From contig CP154956.1 in NCBI GenBank assembly GCA_039621445.1, positions 23,424,743-23,488,742 of the forward strand: a stretch of DNA of 64,000 nt. The letters are read 5' to 3'. The DNA is from Euglena gracilis. Lineage: Eukaryota; Euglenida; Euglenophyceae; Euglenales. Every line of letters starts with the position of its first letter. Within the stretch, counting starts at the first letter, position 1. Shown in pieces: positions 41,258 to 51,335 of this stretch. Below the pieces are notes generated by a model that was not told the origin of the DNA, searched no databases, and saw only the letters and a list, made by a program, of their open reading frames with translations. Both the position numbers and the translations under genes were made by a program.

Positions 41258-42210
41258 GAGAGAGATATATATATATATATGTATGGTATGCCGACCCTTT
41301 TTTTTGTCCGCTTATAAGAAGCACATATTCTACAACTTTGACAGCGGATGAAACGCACAAATGTTCTTCGCATTTCCCATATAGAGTTGGTGAACGGCCT
41401 ATTTTTCCAAAGCAAGCGGGAGATTTAGGCCTTGCGTGAACCAAAATTGCCAAATGGACGGAAATGGTTCAAACACTGGTCAAAAACGTGACCAGGTTTT
41501 GAATAGTGCTGAGCCCTTAATAAGCGCGCCCCCACCCCTTCATTGACCAGCCACTCCGTGGAGCTCTTTGGACTGAAATGCAAGGGTTTTGTGCCTGAAA
41601 CGGGAGGCCAAGGGGTAAAAAATTGCTCATTTTTGGCTCAAAAACAGGTTTTCTGGGTCCAGGAGGCCAAAAAACATCGTTTCGGGCCAAAAATTTTTTT
41701 CGATTTTTTTCGACTTTTTTGACCCGGGTTTGGCCCGAAGTCAATGGGTCGGCGGCCCAAAACGGGGGCGCTGGATGGTCGAAAAACGCTCATTTTCGGC
41801 TCAAAACCAGTTTTTCCGTGTCCGGGTGGCCAAAAAAGATCGCTTCGGACAAAAATTTTTTTCAATTTTTTTCGACTTTTTTGGCCGAAAACGGCTAAGT
41901 CGAACAGAGGGAAAAGTGTACAAAATGGCCTAAATTGGCCGAGAAACGGCCGTATCTCGGGCTAGGCAGTGAGCTGCGGGGAAACCAAAATCCCAGTAGA
42001 TAGAGCGTTCCAAGGGCTTCAATTTAGGTCTCCGGACATTTCCTTTGATCTTGCATCATTTTCGAGAAATTTTGAAAACATCAATTTTTTGACCCCCCAC
42101 CCCCCGAAAACGGCAAGGTCGAACAATGGGAAAAGTGTACAAAACGGCCATCTGGGCCGAAAACGGCCGTATCTCGGGCCAGGCGGGGAGTTGCGGGGAA
42201 ATCAAAATAT
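40545..42210 (+). repeat. Mosaic of satellite fragments
   Basis: Partial copies of the 390-bp unit (ATATCTCCGGATTGGCGGGG near 40650; GTATCTCGGGCTAGGCAGTG near 41950; GTATCTCGGGCCAGGCGGGG near 42170) and two copies of the GTCGAAAAACGCTC unit (41610-41890). Between them, AGCTCAGCGACCCCC occurs at 40770. A minus-strand frame at 40962-41453 reads AFLVNAPNAWLVGADRLVTG and looks partly protein-like, but it includes a simple repeat and has no recognised domain. Confidence 0.6.
41229..41281. repeat. (GA)n-(AT)n microsatellite
   Basis: A GA dinucleotide tract of about 38 bp passes directly into an AT tract of about 14 bp. Confidence 0.95.
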
Positions 42211-42217
42211 TATTAGC

Positions 42218-42262
42218 AATATATTATATATATATATATATATTATTTATAATATATTATAT
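42218..42262. repeat. AT-only palindromic tract
   Basis: Self-complementary AT sequence (TATATATATATATATTATTTATAATATATT-like), directly followed by the dispersed word AGCTCAGCGACCCCC. Confidence 0.85.
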
Positions 42263-42649
42263 ATATTAAAGCTCAGCGACCCCCCCCCCCTCTTTATGTC
42301 ACCCCCCCCCAATATTCAGGAGGGGGGCCTACAATTTGGGCGGGGGGTTCCCATGCTGTGGAGATAACAGGAAAATGAGTCCCCCCCACTGATTGTCACC
42401 CCCCCCTACCAAGACGGAATGAGATAACCCAAAGTCCTCCGCCAATGCGACCTCAGCAACCGGTGCCGGTCTGCTCGGATGGGCTTTAGTCCCCGGCGAC
42501 CATTTTCAGCAAGGCAACCCAGCGACATGTCAAGCCTTGTCACCCTGCCGCTAGATGTCACGTTTGATGCCGGAGTCAGCATTGCTGCTGCTCAGGAAGT
42601 GAAAATGCTATTTTATAACTCATGCAGGCTTGTGCTTAGTCGGGTGCCT

Positions 42650-42915
42650 ACCCCACGGGGGGGGGGTGGGTACTAGGGGCAGGCACCCCATAGCACCCGA
42701 TCCGACCCCCCCCCGGGGGGGGTAGGGTTTCGGGGGGTGCCTGCCCCTAGCAGGCACCCCCCTCCGACCCCGGCGCCGAAGGCGCCGGGGGCCCGGAAAC
42801 GGCCATTTTCAATGAAAATTTTCTGGGTCCGGCCCGGACCCCTATCCCCCCCCCGGGGGGGGGGTGTGCCTGCTAGGGGCAGGCACCCTATAGCACCCAC
42901 CCCCCCCCCCCCGGT
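42650..42915. repeat. GC hairpin block with poly-C/poly-G borders
   Basis: Contains CGGCGCCGAAGGCGCCGGGG (a strong hairpin with a GAA loop), GGCAGGCACCCCATAGCACC phrases and several C8-C13 or G7-G10 runs. The layout is repeated with variations at 47338-47545 and 53645-53865. Low-complexity frames here are artefacts. Confidence 0.65.
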
Positions 42916-43003
42916 TGGTAAGCACAAGCATGAACTCATGGCAATTGGAGAAGACGACATATTATTCTCATTGAGTGAGTAGCACAATGTGAGGTGCACA
43001 AAG

Positions 43004-43081
43004 AACTCACTCAGAAAATCACAACCTGGTGATGGTAATTGGAAACAAAGGTGGATTGGGTTGCGGTTAGTTGGGAGTGAG
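43004..43081 (+). CDS. Candidate phase 0-0 exon (26 codons)
   Basis: After an AG at 43001-43003 the codons read NSLRKSQPGDGNWKQRWIGL then RLVGSE, ended by a consensus donor (GAG|GTAAGA). The exon begins and ends between codons. Its acceptor lacks a strong pyrimidine tract. It may be an upstream exon of the long plus-strand gene that continues to 63.7 kb. A 47-nt segment at 43209-43255 with strong acceptor (CTCTCTGAAACAG) and donor (GG|GTGAGT) could be the next exon. The encoded family is not recognised. Confidence 0.35.
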
Positions 43082-43319
43082 GTAAGAGCAGGTACAAATT
43101 TTATTACTAATATTTTAAAAAGGAGGAGACAAGACACCGCATATGGCCCCCATGGACAAAAGTTGGTCTTGCCCCGGCACCCCTCCTTTTTCTACCTCTC
43201 TGAAACAGATATGGAAATGCGAGGGGAAATCCATAGGAAAAGCCAGGGCTTTTGGGTGAGTTAGTTGATTTCACACAATATTTTTGGTGAAATAAGTCGA
43301 AAAACACGGGGTTGCTTTA

Positions 43320-43432
43320 TAATATATATATATATGTATAATATTATAATTAATTATATATATTATAATAATATATAATATATTATATAATTATATATTA
43401 TATATTATATTATAATTAACTATAATATTAAA
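43320..43432. repeat. AT-only palindromic tract
   Basis: About 110 bp of A and T only, built of TATATTATAATATA-type words that can fold on themselves. Confidence 0.9.
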
Positions 43433-44778
43433 ACCTCTCTGTGACCCCCCTGTGGCAAATGAAAAATTTGAGCCCCCCCCCCTCTAAACCCGCCCAAATG
43501 ACTATGAATTCCCTGGTTGGGGCTGCAAGGTTACATCATCTGGAAAAATCCTCGAGTTTTGGGCACTCAGATAAGGGACATATTTGCCCCCTACGACCCC
43601 CCTATTGCAATTTGAGCCCAGCTGCCGGACATTGGTCCAAAAACTTTGGTCCAACTTTGACGGTGTTTCTAAATTTGATGTTTCTCAATTTGGTGATAAA
43701 GAGCTTTCAGCCCTGCGGCCCGGCCCAGCCAGGCCCGGCCCTTTGATTGACCACAATTTTGAGTCATGTTGAATTTTTTTAGAAAAAATTTCTGACCCTG
43801 AAACACCCAAAAACGTATACGTCAAAACCAAAATGGTGGCCAATCAAAGGAAATCACTGGTGACCTAAATCGGGCCCTTTGGACCATCACTCCATAGAGG
43901 CCGCCAGTGCGCCCGTCCCCAAATACGGCATGTTTTGACCGTTTTTTGGGGGGACAATTTCGGTCAAAAAAAGAAAATTTCGAAATTCGAAATTTTCGAA
44001 GTTTTCAATTATCTCAGGCCACAGCAATGCAAAATGGGCGGTATCAGGGACCAGGCGTGCAGCTGCTACACGGGGTGATGGAGGAGGGTCCCAAGGGCTT
44101 CATCCAAGATCACTGGTGATCCGTTTGATTGGCAACATTTTGGAGATTCTGAGAATTTTTATTTCTTGGCCCCCAGGGGGTCCAGCCAGCCAGCAGCCTT
44201 TTTCCAGCCAGCAGCATGCCCCCCCCCCCCAATGGACGAGTTGTATTTATTTCCATCCGCCTTTTGGGCGTGACCGAATAAAAAAAATTCCGGGAACAGG
44301 ACCATGACCCTGGGGTGGTGGTGGAGGGGAGGGGGATTCTACCCCAGTGGGAAGCTTCGTCTTTACTCTAAGGAGAAAAGAGCCCAGCGACCCCCCTGAT
44401 TGCAATTGGATGGTTGTTGGCTATAGTGTCCTACCAAGATTTGAGACCACAAATAACATCACCCCCAAATTTTGAGGCTTCAAAGGCAATGGCGTGTCAA
44501 AAAGAAAAAAATCCTGATTTACTTCTTAACAATTTCTCCCCAAACAATTCCCTTTAGGATATATCATGTCCTTCATTTATCCTCTCAAGAGTTTTTTTTT
44601 TTTGGCAGCTCAACATCCTTGCCAATTTTCTGCTGTTTTAGTTTTGGCAGCTAGACACCTGTCCTGCGACATATGCATAGAGCCAAGGGAACATGTTTTT
44701 TTTTGATCTGCTTGATGACTCAAAAACAGCACAAAAACTTTTTTCTGTTTGTTCTTTTTGTTTGTTGGTTTTTTCCAG
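43433..44778. other. Intron-like or intergenic stretch, no exon resolved
   Basis: C-run insertions with recurring words (GACCCCCCTGTGG, CGACCCCCCTATTGCAATTT at 43600, GAGCCCAGCGACCCCCCTGA at 44380). A GCCAGCCAGCAGCCTTTTTC phrase (44190) recurs near 56860 and 59020. No coding segment. Confidence 0.45.
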
Positions 44779-44892
44779 TCACTGCCTGCCAATGAGTTGG
44801 ATCAGGAGTATTGTGCTATGTATGACAAATACATTGCTTTGGAGGAGACATGCATCTCGCTCCAAAAAGATATCAGAGAGCTCCAATCAGGC
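44779..44892 (+). CDS. Coiled-coil exon A
   Basis: A long pyrimidine tract and TTTTCCAG acceptor precede SLPANELDQEYCAMYDKYIA then LEETCISLQKDIRELQSG. The composition (Glu, Gln, Leu, Lys, with hydrophobics about every 3-4 residues) is typical of coiled coil. The start is in phase 0. The donor is uncertain: GGC|GTTTGC would be phase 0, while CAG|GCGTTT would be a GC donor in phase 1. It is the first clearly coiled-coil exon of the plus-strand series. Confidence 0.5.
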
Positions 44893-44999
44893 GTTTGCGG
44901 TTCTTTGCCCTTGTGGTTGCCCAACATTGAGACATCAGCATCTTGGTGTTTGGTGTTTGTCATTCCGCTTTCTGCCTTCCAAGCGCAGTTTAAGGTTTA

Positions 45000-46397
45000 C
45001 TTTTTTTCCCAGTTTGCACCGAGTAAATTTTTGAAAGTTCTTTGAGTTCAGTTTGGTTGTTTTTAGTCAGTTTGTTTCTTCCCCTGTGGCTTTTATATGA
45101 GTTTTGATTGTCGTTCTGCCTCGGAACTCGGCGTTTGAGGATGATCCTCTCTAGGAATGTTGTTGTAATGATCCTTGTTGGAATGTTTTTTTGTATGTTG
45201 TCTGAAGCATACCATTGCCTCTGGTGTGCCTGACCTAAGCCATTGCTTACAGGGTGCACAATAATTATGGTAGACAAAAATTTTGGTGGCTTTTTTCAGG
45301 CAAAATAGCCAGATTTTTTTGTTCAATGTCCTCATCGAAAAGTATGAGCAGTGGTTGAACACCAAAAGTCACCAAAAATTAATTACCTTATCAAAATTTA
45401 ACCCAAAATTTTTTACCATGATGCTTTTTGTTCCCAACGTTTAACGTATTATTTTTTTATCGCATTTTCGACCGGCGTCGGCTTTTCACACCCTCTTCCG
45501 TGGAACCTCAGCCCAAACTGACCAAAAAAATGGCGAGGAAACAGTCTAAAATGCCCGAAAATGACCAAGTCGCACAATTTTTTGTGTATTGTCGTTTTTG
45601 TCTACCCTGTAAGGAGATTTTTGTCCACCCCCAGCCAGGATGGACCAAAACCACCAAAGTGGTAACCACCAAAGGCGCCAGAATTTTTTTGGGACTGTGA
45701 CAAAAATACATTGATTTTTGGCCATTTTGGGCCGAGTTGCCAGAGTCACCGACACCCCCCCCCCCCAACCCCTGGGGGGTGGGAAGGAAGTGGGTGACTG
45801 GTTTTTGAAAAGTGACAGACTGGTTTTTAAAAGTAAAAAGTAGAAAATGACCCCCCCCTGGAGGTCGGTCAGCAGGCTTTCATGGGAGAGCATTCTTTTC
45901 GTTTCACTGTTGTTGATCATCAGACAAACACGCACACAAATTCGCACCAAGAGCCTGAATTTAGGCAGAGACGGAGAGTATTGCAGAGAGATACACACAG
46001 CCCAGCACATATAGAAATCAATGGCGTTCTTTAAGCAAGGTTGTTTTCCAACAATTCTACAACAGTCGAGGGGCCTGATAATCCAACCAGACGAAAGCAT
46101 ATTGTGAAAAAGAATTCATCATTATTTAAAAGTCTCGTCAAAGCAGTCTGATATTTTTTTTTCTGGTGCAATAATTTCTATCGAAGTCTTCAACTGATTC
46201 TCAAGTTAAAAACTGGTGTGTTGGGTCGTTAAACGACTGGCTGGGATAAGGCTGCTGGCTGGACCCCCCCCCCCACCCCGAGGGGGTCCCCAGTCGAACC
46301 CGTCAGGTGCCAAAAAACCGAAACTGATAAAATGCCCCAAAGCTGCACCAAATCAATTTTTGAACTAAACTTCCGCACATCTGGTCATGTGCCCCAG
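45000..46397. other. Intron-like stretch
   Basis: T-rich low-complexity sequence, with a C10 run near 45756 and no convincing exon. A possible exon-like phrase (PKLTKKMARKQSKMPENDQ near 45505-45570) lacks a donor. Confidence 0.4.
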
Positions 46398-46579
46398 GGA
46401 CTTTGGCTTCCTGCTTGGCTGCCAAGGATCAAAGAGGCACCACAATACAGGCGATGCAGCGGAATGCGCGGTGGTATGAGGCCCGCGCTACCACGTTGGA
46501 TGTGGAGGCAGATGAACTGAACCAAAAATACACTCAGCTGTGGGACTCCTCCAATAAGAAGCTCGGGAAAGCTCGAGAG
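46398..46579 (+). CDS. Coiled-coil exon B
   Basis: Acceptor TCATGTGCCCCAG; text TLASCLAAKDQRGTTIQAMQ, RNARWYEARATTLDVEADEL, NQKYTQLWDSSNKKLGKARE; donor GAGAG|GTGTGT. A second possible acceptor (GCTGCCAAG before GATCAAAG) would make it start in phase 0. It ends in phase 0. Heptad-like spacing of Leu, Ala and Trp suggests a long helix. The intron start (GTGTGTTCATTTGTGTAGG) closely resembles sequence after GGGAAAATCTCAACTGAAAG at 47985-48015, hinting at a duplicated exon end. Confidence 0.55.
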
Positions 46580-46769
46580 GTGTGTTCATTTGTGTAGGAA
46601 AAGGGTGATATACTCATTTCTTCTGTGGTTTTGCCACCCCTGGTGTCCAAGGTGACTGTACTCTTTTCCCAACCAGTAGCCTTTGGTTACTAGGTCCCCC
46701 CAAATGGTCCAATTTCGTTGAGGATTTGCTTCAGCACAGGAATCTCTTAATTTTTTTGGACATTTTCAG

Positions 46770-46828
46770 ACATCCGACGACAAGTGCACCTTCCCCCCGT
46801 TGGGATTTTCAGAGTGGATCTTTGGCAG
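46770..46828 (+). CDS. Candidate short exon
   Basis: Strong acceptor (TTTTTTTGGACATTTTCAG) and donor (TTTGGCAG|GTGGTC) enclose 59 nt. Two frames are open (TSDDKCTFPPLGFSEWIFG or IRRQVHLPPVGIFRVDLWQ). The length is not a multiple of three, unlike the clear exons of this series, so it may be a false pair of splice signals. Confidence 0.25.
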
Positions 46829-47337
46829 GTGGTCTCAGGCTTCCTTCAGCCTTCAATAATAAGGGTATGGTTAGGAGTTCAGACTCAAAAGAATGTAGTA
46901 AAAGAACGTAATTCTTCTTCAAGCCAAAAATTGCACCCCTAATTTTATCATAAGACAAAGAGCGCATGCCAGCAGGCTTTTGCTCAAGGGTACCCCTGGA
47001 GGGGGGGGGCTGGACTGCAGCAAGTCCAAATTTTGCCAGTGGACATTCTAGTGAACCTCCCCGGGGGGGGTCCGCTAGCAGGGCTAGCTAGCTAAATTTT
47101 TCCCAGTAACCGGTGCAAACACACCGAATTTTTTTGAACCCCAAAACTGGCCACAAATTCCCATTTTTGGCCATTTATGGGTTTTTTTCTGGAACAATAA
47201 AAACTTCATTTCCATCTCGGCACGCAGCACTGGAGGGATTTTTTTTCCAGTCAAGGGAGGGTGCCCCTCCTCGGGGGGGGTGAAGCTAGTCACTCTTTTC
47301 TCCGGACCCCGTCCAGGGTCTAGGCTGTTTTTTTAAG

Positions 47338-47545
47338 GTGGTGCCGACCCCACCTCAGGGGGGGGGGGGGGGCTGCTCCAAGGCACTCCCGATCCGACCC
47401 CCCCCCCCGGGAGGGGTAGGGCACACGGCCAAACGTGGCCCTAGCACAGACCCCGGCGCCTTCGCCAAAGAGCCAAAAATGGCCTATTTTCAAAGGAATG
47501 TGCCTGGGCACAGGCCAAATCCGACCCCCCGGGGGGGGTAGTGCC
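47338..47545. repeat. GC hairpin block with poly-C/poly-G borders (second site)
   Basis: Variation of the block at 42650: GATCCGACCCCCCCCCCGGG, then GACCCCGGCGCCTTCGCC and AATGGCCTATTTTCAAAGG, then GTGCCTGGGCACAGGCC and another CCGACCCCCC/GGGGGGGTAG pair. Confidence 0.6.
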
Positions 47546-47560
47546 CAGGCACTTATAGCT

Positions 47561-47662
47561 AAAATGGCCTAAGATGGCGTAAAATGGCCTAAAATGGCCT
47601 AAAATGGCCTAAAATGACTTTTTGACCCCCTACAGGTGGGGGTCCCTAAAATGGCCTAAAAT
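47561..47662 (+). repeat. ATGGCCTAAA decamer array
   Basis: Six to eight copies of the 10-bp unit ATGGCCTAAA or close variants. Further arrays of the same unit lie at 49181-49233 and 55720-55752, and a GGCCTGGAAT variant at 63345-63390. Three of the sites run into GGGGCTTGACTATAGGTGCC-type sequence. Confidence 0.85.
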
Positions 47663-48670
47663 GGGAAAAATTCTGTGGCACAACAATTTTTTTTGTGAAC
47701 AGCTGAAGTCATTCAGGTAATAATTTTCGGTGTCGTTTGTTAATGTGGACAGCGAACAGTGGATTTGGTGGAGGCCCATTTTTTTATACCCCAACTTATA
47801 ATAGTATCAGTCCCCAAATCCACGGTCCCCAACCTTCTTTTGTAGCTGAATTTTGAAGGTTTGGGCAGCTGTATTTTTTTCTTACTCCCATCTTTTTTTG
47901 GTGCGCAAAATATGAAACAGTGCAAATTTGGAAGCATGAGGGAAAAGACAGGGGAAAAAAGATGAAAGATGTTGGGAAAATCTCAACTGAAAGACGTGTG
48001 TGCTCATTTGTTAGGTACCGGGGATTCCTTCAAATCACGAACCAGCTCAACTTTGAGGATTTTCCAAAACCACAAAGAATGACACAGAATGATCAAATGG
48101 CCCAAACAACCACAAACAGTTATGAATGAGATTCTGTACTATTTCTGAACGTGTACAGAGGGTTTTCGTTTAGTATTAAGTTTCCCCAAAGGGGAACACA
48201 AAGACGGAGAAGAGGAATTGTTCTCAGCTTTGCCCTTTGATCTCTGCCATCCTCTCTCATTTATGCCAAAAATCGGCCCAAATGGCTAAAACAGCATCAT
48301 CTTTCAGAAAAAAATGACTTCTTTTTGCGAAATTTCGCAAAATGGCGTAGATTTCACAAAATACAAAAAACCGGGTGCCTTTTTGGTAACACAATTTTTT
48401 TTTTAATACGTTGTCCAACATAGTTTTTCTGAAAATTTTTTTCACTGCCGTAAATTCTTATTGACAAGGCAACTTAATATCGCCCGCTATTACCCTCCAG
48501 AATTTCGCATGGGCCCGCCAAAGAGGATCTAGCTTGGAAGATTGCATGCGGGTGCGGCTATTCCGTACCCACACGCGTCACCTGGATTATGCACAGGTTA
48601 TTTGAAGTTTTGTAAAAACAATTTCCGTTTGTTGGAATGAATTTCTGTGATACGTGACTGGACTGCAGAG

Positions 48671-48781
48671 CGGAGTGATTCTATTTCTGCAAACCACGTT
48701 TCACAACTGACACAACTTCGGGCGGGTCTCTCCGATGGGATATCCCCCATGGCCAGAGGGTCCCGAAAACAATCTTGTGCG
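48671..48781 (+). CDS. Exon C of the plus-strand gene (37 codons, phase 0-0)
   Basis: The acceptor GGACTGCAGAG precedes RSDSISANHVSQLTQLRAGL then SDGISPMARGSRKQSCA, ended by a perfect donor (GCG|GTGAGT). Length 111 nt, both borders between codons; exon B also ends in phase 0, so the two can be joined directly. Only the first half looks helical. Family unknown. Confidence 0.5.
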
Positions 48782-49529
48782 GTGAGTGTGGTAAGACAGC
48801 CCTTGCAAGGTATTGATGTAAAACAGACACCAATGAAGAATTGACAAGCAATTCTTACGCAAGTCAGCCAGTGAAGGCGAAGGCGAAGTATATACGGATT
48901 TCACGGCTTCCTCGGTCCTACCATTGCCTTTGGGACGTTGTATAATGGAAAAATGCTGCTCAATGCCGAGTAAACCGCACAAGTTGTGAAAAACCGCGAA
49001 GAGAGCAAGAATTCCTCTGTGGGTATGAATTAAGATTCGTTGAGCTTCCCATGGTTTTCCTCAGTGTTCATGAATTTTGCATGCTTTTTTGGATGTATGT
49101 TTCTTATTACTGAATAAGAGAGTTTTCGGGACAAAAATGCTGCAAAATCATGATTTTCAAAACCTCCACCTATACCTTAAAATGGCCTAAAATGGCCTTA
49201 AATGGCCTTAAATGGCCTAAAATGGCCTAAAATGAGGAAATTTTGGGGCTTGACTATAGGTGCCTGGTAGTGCCTGGGCAGGCACCCCAAGGCACTCAGG
49301 ACCCCCCCCCCGGAGTTGGTAAAAAGATAGCCTGCCAGGGTCCTTAAGCGAAAGCCTGCTTGCCATGCAGGCCCATTTTGATTTGCCCCCCATCCAGTGT
49401 AATTTGTGCCTATTTGGCAGCCCCCAACTACTGCCCCCCCCCTCAGGGCCCAGTAGTTAAATGAGGGGGGCCACTTTCCTAAACGCAAGCTGATGGTCGA
49501 CAGCACTTTTTTGGTGGTTTCCGTTATTT

Positions 49530-49752
49530 TTAGGGCCGGGTTAGGGTGATGATTGCTGTTAAGAAAGGGATTAAGGTTAGGGTTAGGCCAAAGTTAGAGA
49601 GTTATGCCAAAATCGGGCCTAACTTCTGGCCTAAATTTGGCCTAATTTTCGGCCTGATTTGGCCTGAATCTCTAACCTTAACCCAAACCCTATTCCCATG
49701 CCCTAACCCTAACTCTAACCCTCCCCCTAACCCTATCCCCTAACTATCCCAT
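49530..49752. repeat. Interstitial TTAGGG-type repeats, head to head
   Basis: Left part (49531-49590) carries TTAGGG, GGTTAGGG and AAGGTTAGGGTTAGG; right part (49671-49752) carries CTAACCTTAACCC, CCCTAACCCTAACTCTAACC and CCCCCTAACCC. The two parts are inverted relative to each other around a GGCCTAAATTTGGCCTAATT centre. This looks like degenerate telomeric repeat in foldback orientation; the flanks continue, so it is not a chromosome end. Confidence 0.7.
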
Positions 49753-49846
49753 GTGGAGTCGGACTTCCGTCTACACATTTGTCATGGGCACCTCCAATGG
49801 AGAGCACAATAATGCAGGCGGATGGTCCCCCTCGTCAGGCACCTAT

Positions 49847-49991
49847 GCCGACCGCAGCCGACCGCAGCCGACCGCAGCCGACCGCAGCCGACCGCGGCCG
49901 ACCGCGGGTTTCAGGACTGTCATAGGTGGGGTGCCGACCGCAGCCGACCGCAGCCGACCGCAGCCGACCGCAGCCGACCGCAGCCGACCGC
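49847..49991 (+). repeat. CGCAGCCGAC decamer arrays (two blocks)
   Basis: Two blocks of the 10-bp unit CGCAGCCGAC (49847-49906 and 49934-49991), separated by GGGTTTCAGGACTGTCATAG. Open frames on both strands (Pro/Thr/Ala/Asp or Arg/Ser/Val/Gly repeats) are artefacts. Confidence 0.95.
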
Positions 49992-50094
49992 GCAATTTTT
50001 TTTCTAATTGATGCCAATTTTTCAGTGAGAATGAGGAATTAGGCTCATTTTTATCCCAGATGTTGAGATTTTTCTGGCTCATCTGGCTCACGTT

Positions 50095-50575
50095 GTCACT
50101 TTTGGCCACTTTTGGCCACTTTTTGGCCATTTTTGGTTGCTTTTGTCCCCTTTTGGCCCATTTGCCACCACAATTCACCCATTTTGACCTATTTTGACAA
50201 TTTTTGGCCACTTTTTGCCCACTTCTTGTAATTTTGGGCCATTTTGGGCCATTTTGGGACATTTTGGGACATTTTTGACCATTTAAAGCCACTTTCGACC
50301 TTTTCTTTTGTTATTTTTTCCCATTTTGTGGTCTATTTTTGGCCCAATTTGATCATTTTGAGCATTTTTTTGCCAGTTTGTTGCCAAAAATGAACAAAAG
50401 CTGCCAAAGTGACCCAAATTGGCCAAAAGCAGTGTCATTTTGGGCCATTTTTGGCCCAAAGTTTTTGTTATTTTTGCCTGCTTTTGGAGCCTTTGGCCAT
50501 TTTAACCATTTTTTGCCACTTTTAGGCCATTTTTAGGTCACATTTGACTGCTTTTGATGTCAAAGCAACAAACAG
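50095..50575 (+). repeat. Phased T-tract array (TTTTGGCCAC type)
   Basis: T4-T6 runs recur about every 10-11 bp, linked mostly by GGCCA or GGCCC. T-tracts in phase with the DNA helix make curved DNA, so this block is predicted to be intrinsically bent. Confidence 0.75.
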
Positions 50576-50584
50576 ACGTTTAAA

Positions 50585-50890
50585 GTTGCCTGAAAGTGGC
50601 CAGAAGTGGACAAAAATGGCCAAAAGCAGAGAAAAGTGGTCAAAAGTAGGTTAAAGAGGCCAAAAGTGGTCAAAAGAGGTCAAAGCAAAGCAAAAGCTGG
50701 CCAAAAGCAGCCGAAACACAGCAAAAAGTGGGCAAAAGCAACAATAGTGACCAAAGGAAAGCAAACTGCAGGAAATAATGGGCAAAGGCAGCAATAATCG
50801 ACCAAAAGTCGGCAACAGTGGCCAAAAGACAGTCAAAAGCAGCAAAAAGTGGCCAAAACCAGTCCAAAACATCAAAAACTGGTCAAAGGC
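50585..50890 (+). repeat. Phased A-tract array (GTGGCCAAAA type)
   Basis: The mirror of the preceding block: A3-A5 runs about every 10-11 bp, linked by GTGGCC, GTGGTC or GCAG. Short Lys/Gln-rich or Leu/Phe-rich frames are artefacts. Confidence 0.75.
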
Positions 50891-50946
50891 AGCGAACAGT
50901 GCTCATTTTTTGTTGGCCTGCCCCCCACCTACAGCCAACTACTTTG

Positions 50947-51026
50947 CCGACCGCAGCCGACCGCAGCCGACCGCAGCCGACCGCAGCCGACCGCAGCCGA
51001 CCGCGGCCGACCGCAGCCGACCGCGG
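50947..51026 (+). repeat. CGCAGCCGAC decamer array (third block)
   Basis: Eight copies in the same orientation as the blocks at 49.85-49.99 kb, followed by GGGCTAAAATTTGG and TCTGTCATAGGTGCTTGCC, a phrase partly shared with the flank of the earlier block. Confidence 0.95.
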
Positions 51027-51182
51027 GCTAAAATTTGGAATCTGTCATAGGTGCTTGCCCCTCGTTTAAGTACTAGGCCCCCCGGGGGGCCAGCAGTGAA
51101 GGGCTGCCGCCTAATTTAATCCTAAATTTGGCCTGAAATCACACATGTGTACAAGTATGTGTGCATATTGTGCCACCACTAG

Positions 51183-51335
51183 GAACTGAAGGAGAAGGAC
51201 GCCAGCCTGCTGGCCCTCCAGCACTCGCTGCCGCTGAAGCGTTGCGAGCTGGAGGCCACCACCGTGCAGGTGGATGTGGCGCGGCGGAAGCTGGCGGCGG
51301 CCCTCAAGAAGTTCAATGCCGCCCATGCCGAGCTG
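51183..51335 (+). CDS. Coiled-coil exon D (51 codons, phase 0-0)
   Basis: After ...GTGCCACCACTAG the codons read ELKEKDASLLALQHSLPLKR, CELEATTVQVDVARRKLAAA and LKKFNAAHAELVN up to a GTGAAC donor (CTG|GTGAAC, exon end 51335). It is strongly helical and charged with a Leu/Ala heptad pattern, so coiled coil is very likely. The codons are GC-rich at third positions, unlike the surrounding DNA, which marks it as real coding sequence. Borders lie between codons (153 nt). Partners and function are unknown. Confidence 0.65.

Noticed and set aside
49530-49752. Chromosome end (true telomere)
   Set aside because: The repeats are degenerate, inverted and internal, with genic sequence on both sides.
49751-50292. 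Pro/Thr/Ala/Asp or Arg/Leu/Arg/Ser/Ala repeat proteins
   Set aside because: Direct translations of the CGCAGCCGAC decamer array and the phased T-tract block.
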